A stretch of 64,000 nt of DNA, from contig JACKPD010000012.1 of assembly GCA_024233785.1 (NCBI GenBank), forward strand, positions 8,364 to 72,363. Reading direction: 5' to 3'. Position 1 is the stretch's first letter; each line of letters starts with the position of its first letter. The stretch comes from Spirochaetales bacterium. Its GTDB lineage: Bacteria > Spirochaetota > Spirochaetia > CADAEX01. Positions 60,834 through 64,000 of this stretch are shown in pieces. The notes under the pieces are model-generated. The model was not told where the DNA came from. It did no database searches and was given only the letters and a program-made list of their open reading frames with translations. Position numbers and translations under genes: made by a program.

Positions 60834-62261
60834 TTATTTTGTTTTTCCTGTGAGGATATATGAGTGTTTTTTTTCAAGAACAACTTCCTCAAGCGGTTTA
60901 TTTAGTTCCCGTGAGATTATCTCCTGAACCCTCGGCCCGCAGAAGCCGCCTTGGCATCTTCCCATTCCGGCCCTGCACCTTCTTTTCACCCCGTCAACAG
61001 TAGTGGCTCCGGGACTGCGCCTGATCGAATCAACAATATCGCCTTCAGTGATATTCTCGCACCTGCAGATTATCCTCCCGTAAAGGGGGTTTCCCCTGAT
61101 TAATGCGGACTGGGCGCTTTCGCTCATATCGATGAAAAGCTTCCGTTTTACCAGAGGGTTAAAGTTTTTCTTTGCGGTAAAGGCGATGCCGGATTTTTTC
61201 ATAATTTCAACCATGTAAAGCGCGACCGCGGGGGCCGCAGTAAGGCCTGGGGATTTTATCCCCGCAGCGTCAAAGAACCCCGGAGCACCTTCCGCTTCCC
61301 TGATTATAAAATCCCCTGCGTCAGGTTCTGCCCGCATTCCGGCGAATGTTCTTATGCTGTTTCTTGTTGTAAGCTTCGGAACAAGAAGTTTGGCCCCGAT
61401 TCTTGCCTTTTCAAGCAGTTCATCTGTAGTTGACAGGTCTTCAGGGTCATCAAGGTCATCGGATGACGGTCCGATCAGAAGATTTGTGTGAACTGTGGGG
61501 GTAACAAGCGTCCCTTTTCCCATCTTTGTGGGGCAGGGAAAAACTACCGAGTTTACAATATTGCCGTCTATTTTATCGAGAAGAAAGTACTGTCCCCGCC
61601 TGGGTTTAATTTTGAAAGAGGGTTTTGCCGCCATGTTGTGCACTTTATCTGCGAATACACCGGCTGCATTTATCACATACTTTGCTTCAATCTCATCCCC
61701 GCCGCTTTCCAGAATGTAAACGCCGCCCTTGTTTTTAATCGATTCAATATCAAAATTCAGCCTGTAATGGACTCCGTTTTTTACTGCGCTTTCCATCATT
61801 GAAATTGTAAGGAGCATAGGGTCGATAATCCCGGCAGATTCCGCAAGCAGCGCCCCTTTAGCCTCAGGGTTCAGGGCAGGCTCTCTTTTAAGAAGTTCTT
61901 CCTGTGACAGTATGCTTAAAGCAGGAACGCCGTTATTTATCCCTCTCTGCATCAGCTTTTTAATGTGGACAAGCTGTTCATCGTCAAAAGCCACAACAAG
62001 CGAACCGTTGCGGCGGAACGGAACATCAAGTTCTTCGCAGAGCCTGTCAAACATCGCGTTTCCCTCAACATTTAATTTTGCCATCAGCGTGTTTTCTTCG
62101 GCATCATAGCCCGCGTGGATTATAGCGGAATTGGCTTTTGAGGTTCCGCAGGAAATATCGTTTTCCCTGTCAAGGACAATAATCCTGAAATCATATTTTG
62201 AAAGTTCTCTCGCAATTGCAGCCCCTGTTACACCTGCGCCTATAATTGCAATATCGTACAT
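60834..62261 (-). CDS. GlpA-like FAD-dependent dehydrogenase with C-terminal BFD-type [2Fe-2S] domain
   Basis: 475 residues. FAD fold IIGAGVTGAAIARELSKYD, the DAO-family domain (ENDISCGTSKANSAIIHAGYD, GILPTxTVHTNLLIGP-type TPTVHTNLLIGPSSDD, RTFAGMRAE, AGIKSPGLTAAPAVA), and a C-terminal BFD-like cluster with CRCENITEGDIVDSI and RCRAGMGRCQGGFC. This architecture is that of GlpA (anaerobic glycerol-3-phosphate dehydrogenase A) and related L-2-hydroxyacid enzymes. With the next two genes it should oxidise glycerol-3-phosphate to dihydroxyacetone phosphate. A hairpin with T7 lies just upstream of its GAGGAGG ribosome binding site, so expression depends on antitermination. Confidence 0.87.
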   Translation of the reverse strand: MYDIAIIGAGVTGAAIARELSKYDFRIIVLDRENDISCGTSKANSAIIHAGYDAEENTLMAKLNVEGNAMFDRLCEELDVPFRRNGSLVVAFDDEQLVHIKKLMQRGINNGVPALSILSQEELLKREPALNPEAKGALLAESAGIIDPMLLTISMMESAVKNGVHYRLNFDIESIKNKGGVYILESGGDEIEAKYVINAAGVFADKVHNMAAKPSFKIKPRRGQYFLLDKIDGNIVNSVVFPCPTKMGKGTLVTPTVHTNLLIGPSSDDLDDPEDLSTTDELLEKARIGAKLLVPKLTTRNSIRTFAGMRAEPDAGDFIIREAEGAPGFFDAAGIKSPGLTAAPAVALYMVEIMKKSGIAFTAKKNFNPLVKRKLFIDMSESAQSALIRGNPLYGRIICRCENITEGDIVDSIRRSPGATTVDGVKRRCRAGMGRCQGGFCGPRVQEIISRELNKPLEEVVLEKKHSYILTGKTK

Positions 62262-62282
62262 TTTAAAGCCTCCTCAGGGCAT

Positions 62283-62329
62283 AAAAAAACCAGATAAAAA
62301 GACACCGCTCCCGTTGTCGTTTTATCTGG
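62283..62329 (-). promoter_or_regulatory. Leader terminator (attenuator) before the GlpA-like operon
   Basis: On the minus strand: CCAGATAAAA-c-GACA, a ten-base loop, TGTC-t-TTTTATCTGG, then T7 (62283-62289), a 14-bp stem with one mismatch. It ends about ten bases before the Shine-Dalgarno of the gene starting at 62261, and the upstream neighbour is divergent, so it has no other transcript to terminate. This is the layout of the B. subtilis glpD leader, where GlpP plus glycerol-3-phosphate prevents termination. Confidence 0.8.
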
Positions 62330-62476
62330 CTCTCTTTTATCTCCAGCCATGTTTAATTTCTTTATGCTTATAAATATTCTATAATAATCTGTATCTCTTT
62401 GTCAATTAATAATATACTCAATTAAACCAAAAGCGGTAAATGTTTAACATGCATTTCCATAAAACGGGGATTTTAC

Positions 62477-63622
62477 ATGGCTTTATTAACTGCATCAATT
62501 ATGTTCCTTATTAACCTTTATACGGCAATTTTTTTATTCAGCCACATCTTTGTCATTGCCGGGCTTATTTCCTCATTCAGAAGGGAAAGGAATGCCGGCA
62601 GGTCTGCTGTGCCTGATGTGAAAGTATCCGTGATTGTCCCTGCGAGGAATGAGGCGGAAACACTGCCCGCTCTTTTCAGTTCCCTGCTCTGCCAGAGCAC
62701 GGATAATTTTGAGATAATTCTAATTAATGACAGGTCTGAGGACAACACCCTCGATGTGATGAAAAGATTCAGGGACGCAAATCCGGCGCGGGTAAAGGTC
62801 ATTGAAAACAGAAAGTCCTTTACCGGCAAGAACCCGAAGCAGATGGCGCTTTCGCTTGCCGAGACAATCGCCGATGGTGAAATATTTCTTTATACAGATG
62901 CTGACTGCCGGGTACCTGAAAAATGGGTTGAATATATGATTAAGCCTTTCAGCAGTCCTGAAACAGGGCTTGTTTTCGGAACTGTGACAGTAAATAACGA
63001 TAAAACCCTGCTGGAAAGGTTTCAGCAGTACGATCACCTTTTGAGATACCACTATACAGCGGCCTCAGCCGGCTTAAACATTCCAACAGGAGGTTTCGGC
63101 AATAATCTCGCGGTGAGGAGAAAAGCGCTTGATGATATCGGGGGGTTCGGCGCGCTTGAGTATACTGTAACGGAGGATGCCCAGCTGATTGCAAGGGTGA
63201 GGGATACAGGGAAGTGGAGGATTTTTGCCCAGACTTCAGCGGCTTCCATGGTAAGTACAGCGCCTGTTAAAACCTGGAAGGAACTGTATCTGCAGGAACT
63301 CAGGTGGAGCACAGGCGCCATCCATGCCCCCGATATCGCATCCCGGGTCGGCTACGGGTTTATCATGTATCAGCTTCTGATCGGCATAATCCTGTTTATA
63401 CCGGCTTTTTTCAATCCCTCTTTCTTCCCCGTCTTTTTCTGCGGAATTGTTTCCATGCTTTCTGTTTCACTGACTTACGGGCTGCATCTGAAGCCGGGTT
63501 TTTCATTCTGGAAGACACTGCCGCTCTCTCTTGTAATTGCCCAGTTCCTTTTCCCTTTAGTCACTGCGAGGGCTTCCTTCCGGCCGTCAGTTATATGGAA
63601 GGGTAATAAACTTGATACATGA
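62477..63622 (+). CDS. Membrane-associated family 2 glycosyltransferase
   Basis: 381 residues. One N-terminal membrane helix (5-30), a GT-A domain with VIVPARNEAETLP, LINDRSEDNT, YTDADCRVP (DxD), TVTEDAQL (catalytic ED) and QELRWSTGA (QxxRW), followed by three or four C-terminal membrane helices. The QxxRW motif places it among processive or ceramide-glucosyltransferase-like GT2 enzymes that work on membrane lipids or polysaccharides at the cytoplasmic face. The acceptor is unknown; glycolipid synthesis is the most likely role. Divergent from the glp-like operon. Confidence 0.88.
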   Translation: MALLTASIMFLINLYTAIFLFSHIFVIAGLISSFRRERNAGRSAVPDVKVSVIVPARNEAETLPALFSSLLCQSTDNFEIILINDRSEDNTLDVMKRFRDANPARVKVIENRKSFTGKNPKQMALSLAETIADGEIFLYTDADCRVPEKWVEYMIKPFSSPETGLVFGTVTVNNDKTLLERFQQYDHLLRYHYTAASAGLNIPTGGFGNNLAVRRKALDDIGGFGALEYTVTEDAQLIARVRDTGKWRIFAQTSAASMVSTAPVKTWKELYLQELRWSTGAIHAPDIASRVGYGFIMYQLLIGIILFIPAFFNPSFFPVFFCGIVSMLSVSLTYGLHLKPGFSFWKTLPLSLVIAQFLFPLVTARASFRPSVIWKGNKLDT

Positions 63623-63701
63623 TTCTGCCTGCTCAGGAGCCCTGACCGGTCGGTGCTGGTGTTATATGCTGTTTCTAAGGAAGAGGCTTAAACGGTAAAA
63701 C

Positions 63702-64000
63702 CTACATTATCCAGGTGTCATGCCTCGTAGATGATACGGAACAGGCCCCGGCGTCCAGGGCTGTCATTATATCTTCCCTGTCTGTAATAAGGCCCCCTGC
63801 TATAACAGGCATGTGTGTTGAAGCCGCAAAAAGCTTTATAACTTTAGGCATAAGACCGGGGAGGATTTCAATGGCATCCGGCTTGCATTCCTTTATGGCC
63901 TTGAAGCCCGAGTCGATTGAAAGAGAGTCGAGGATAAAGAAACGCTGTATAACAAAAATTTTTCTTTCTTTAGCGGATTTTACAAGGCTTGTCTTGGTGG
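63702..64000 (-). CDS. glpP: GlpP-type glycerol-3-phosphate-responsive antiterminator, N-terminus cut by the window
   Basis: Reading the minus strand from the window edge gives 99 codons to a TAG at 63702-63704. The translated segment includes VIQRFFILDSLSIDSG, KPDAIEILPGLMPKVI, MPVIAGGLITDREDIM and ALDAGACSVSSTRHDTW, the conserved C-terminal half of GlpP (a small TIM-barrel protein of about 190 residues). GlpP binds glycerol-3-phosphate and then the leader RNA of glp genes to stop early termination. A matching leader terminator lies before the GlpA-like gene at 62261. About half of the protein is outside the window. Confidence 0.88.
   Translation of the reverse strand, partial: TKTSLVKSAKERKIFVIQRFFILDSLSIDSGFKAIKECKPDAIEILPGLMPKVIKLFAASTHMPVIAGGLITDREDIMTALDAGACSVSSTRHDTWIM

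Noticed and set aside
1..64000. CRISPR arrays, tRNA or rRNA genes, insertion sequences, prophage genes
   Set aside because: None seen: no regularly spaced direct repeats, no cloverleaf-like GGTTCGAATCC segments, no transposase or integrase motifs.

Overview
The window looks like chromosomal DNA of an anaerobic, uncultivated-type spirochaete (Spirochaetales/Treponema-like). The evidence is indirect. The exported solute-binding proteins carry the AGGKKE/AGGKEE mature N-terminus common in that group, there is an outer-membrane-type beta-barrel protein, and the gene content is that of a sugar/polyol fermenter. No 16S, ribosomal or tRNA gene is present, so the taxonomic call is an inference. Genes are dense and mostly in operons; there is no phage, insertion sequence or CRISPR array.

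Layout. (1) 0-9.2 kb: a GDPD/PfkB pair; an ECF sigma factor followed by an unusual membrane anti-sigma-like protein with a glycogen-binding-type domain and three exported proteins; a SemiSWEET/TIM-barrel pair; a PhnP-like metallohydrolase; and a soluble fumarate/urocanate-reductase-type flavoprotein. (2) 9.3-12.6 kb: threonine aldolase, a ROK regulator and a sugar-binding protein, all recognisable at full length but broken by nine single-base indels. This is either local sequence error or very recent decay. (3) 11.6-22.5 kb: a CUT2-type ABC transporter plus IolG, IolN, IolO and IolM, the Thermotoga-type inositol route (inositol to 2-keto-inositol to diketo-inositol to 5-keto-L-gluconate to D-tagaturonate), with extra dehydrogenases and isomerases. 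The second half has a promoter carrying a perfect TGGTATACCA operator, matched upstream of a GntR/FCD gene at 22.6-23.2 kb. (4) 23.5-35.4 kb: MFS transporter, alpha/beta hydrolase, cupin, then an operon of a zinc dehydrogenase, a TIM-barrel isomerase, a tripartite tricarboxylate transporter, a C_GCAxxG_C_C protein, a CoA-disulfide-reductase/rhodanese fusion and LrgAB; then a lone GNAT.

(5) 35.7-52.5 kb: a large catabolic locus with two tandem LivK-type binding proteins, LivGFMH, a cupin, four zinc-dependent medium-chain dehydrogenases, a FadR-type GntR regulator, a Tm-1-like (UPF0261) protein, a DapA-family aldolase/lyase, a creatininase-family hydrolase, an SDR and a D-2-hydroxyacid dehydrogenase. 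Four promoters (26.2, 35.7, 40.9 and 45.6 kb) carry near-identical ATTGTnnTACAAT-type operators and define a local regulon that also takes in the TTT-transporter operon. Its substrate is unknown. The parts list (ring-oxidising dehydrogenases, creatininase-fold hydrolase, aldolase) resembles the inositol pathway and may be a second, undescribed cyclitol or sugar-acid route. (6) 52.5-57.0 kb: a three-subunit flavin/iron-sulfur complex with the architecture of the Stn-type electron-bifurcating NADH/NADPH/ferredoxin transhydrogenase, ended by a strong terminator.

(7) 57-64 kb: two nitroreductases, a Phd/PIN toxin-antitoxin pair, a three-gene anaerobic glycerol-3-phosphate dehydrogenase-like operon (GlpA-like, pyridine-nucleotide/FAD oxidoreductase, DUF1667) whose leader contains an intrinsic terminator just before the ribosome binding site, a membrane glycosyltransferase, and the C-terminal part of a GlpP antiterminator that runs off the window. 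GlpP plus the leader terminator suggests glycerol-3-phosphate-responsive antitermination.
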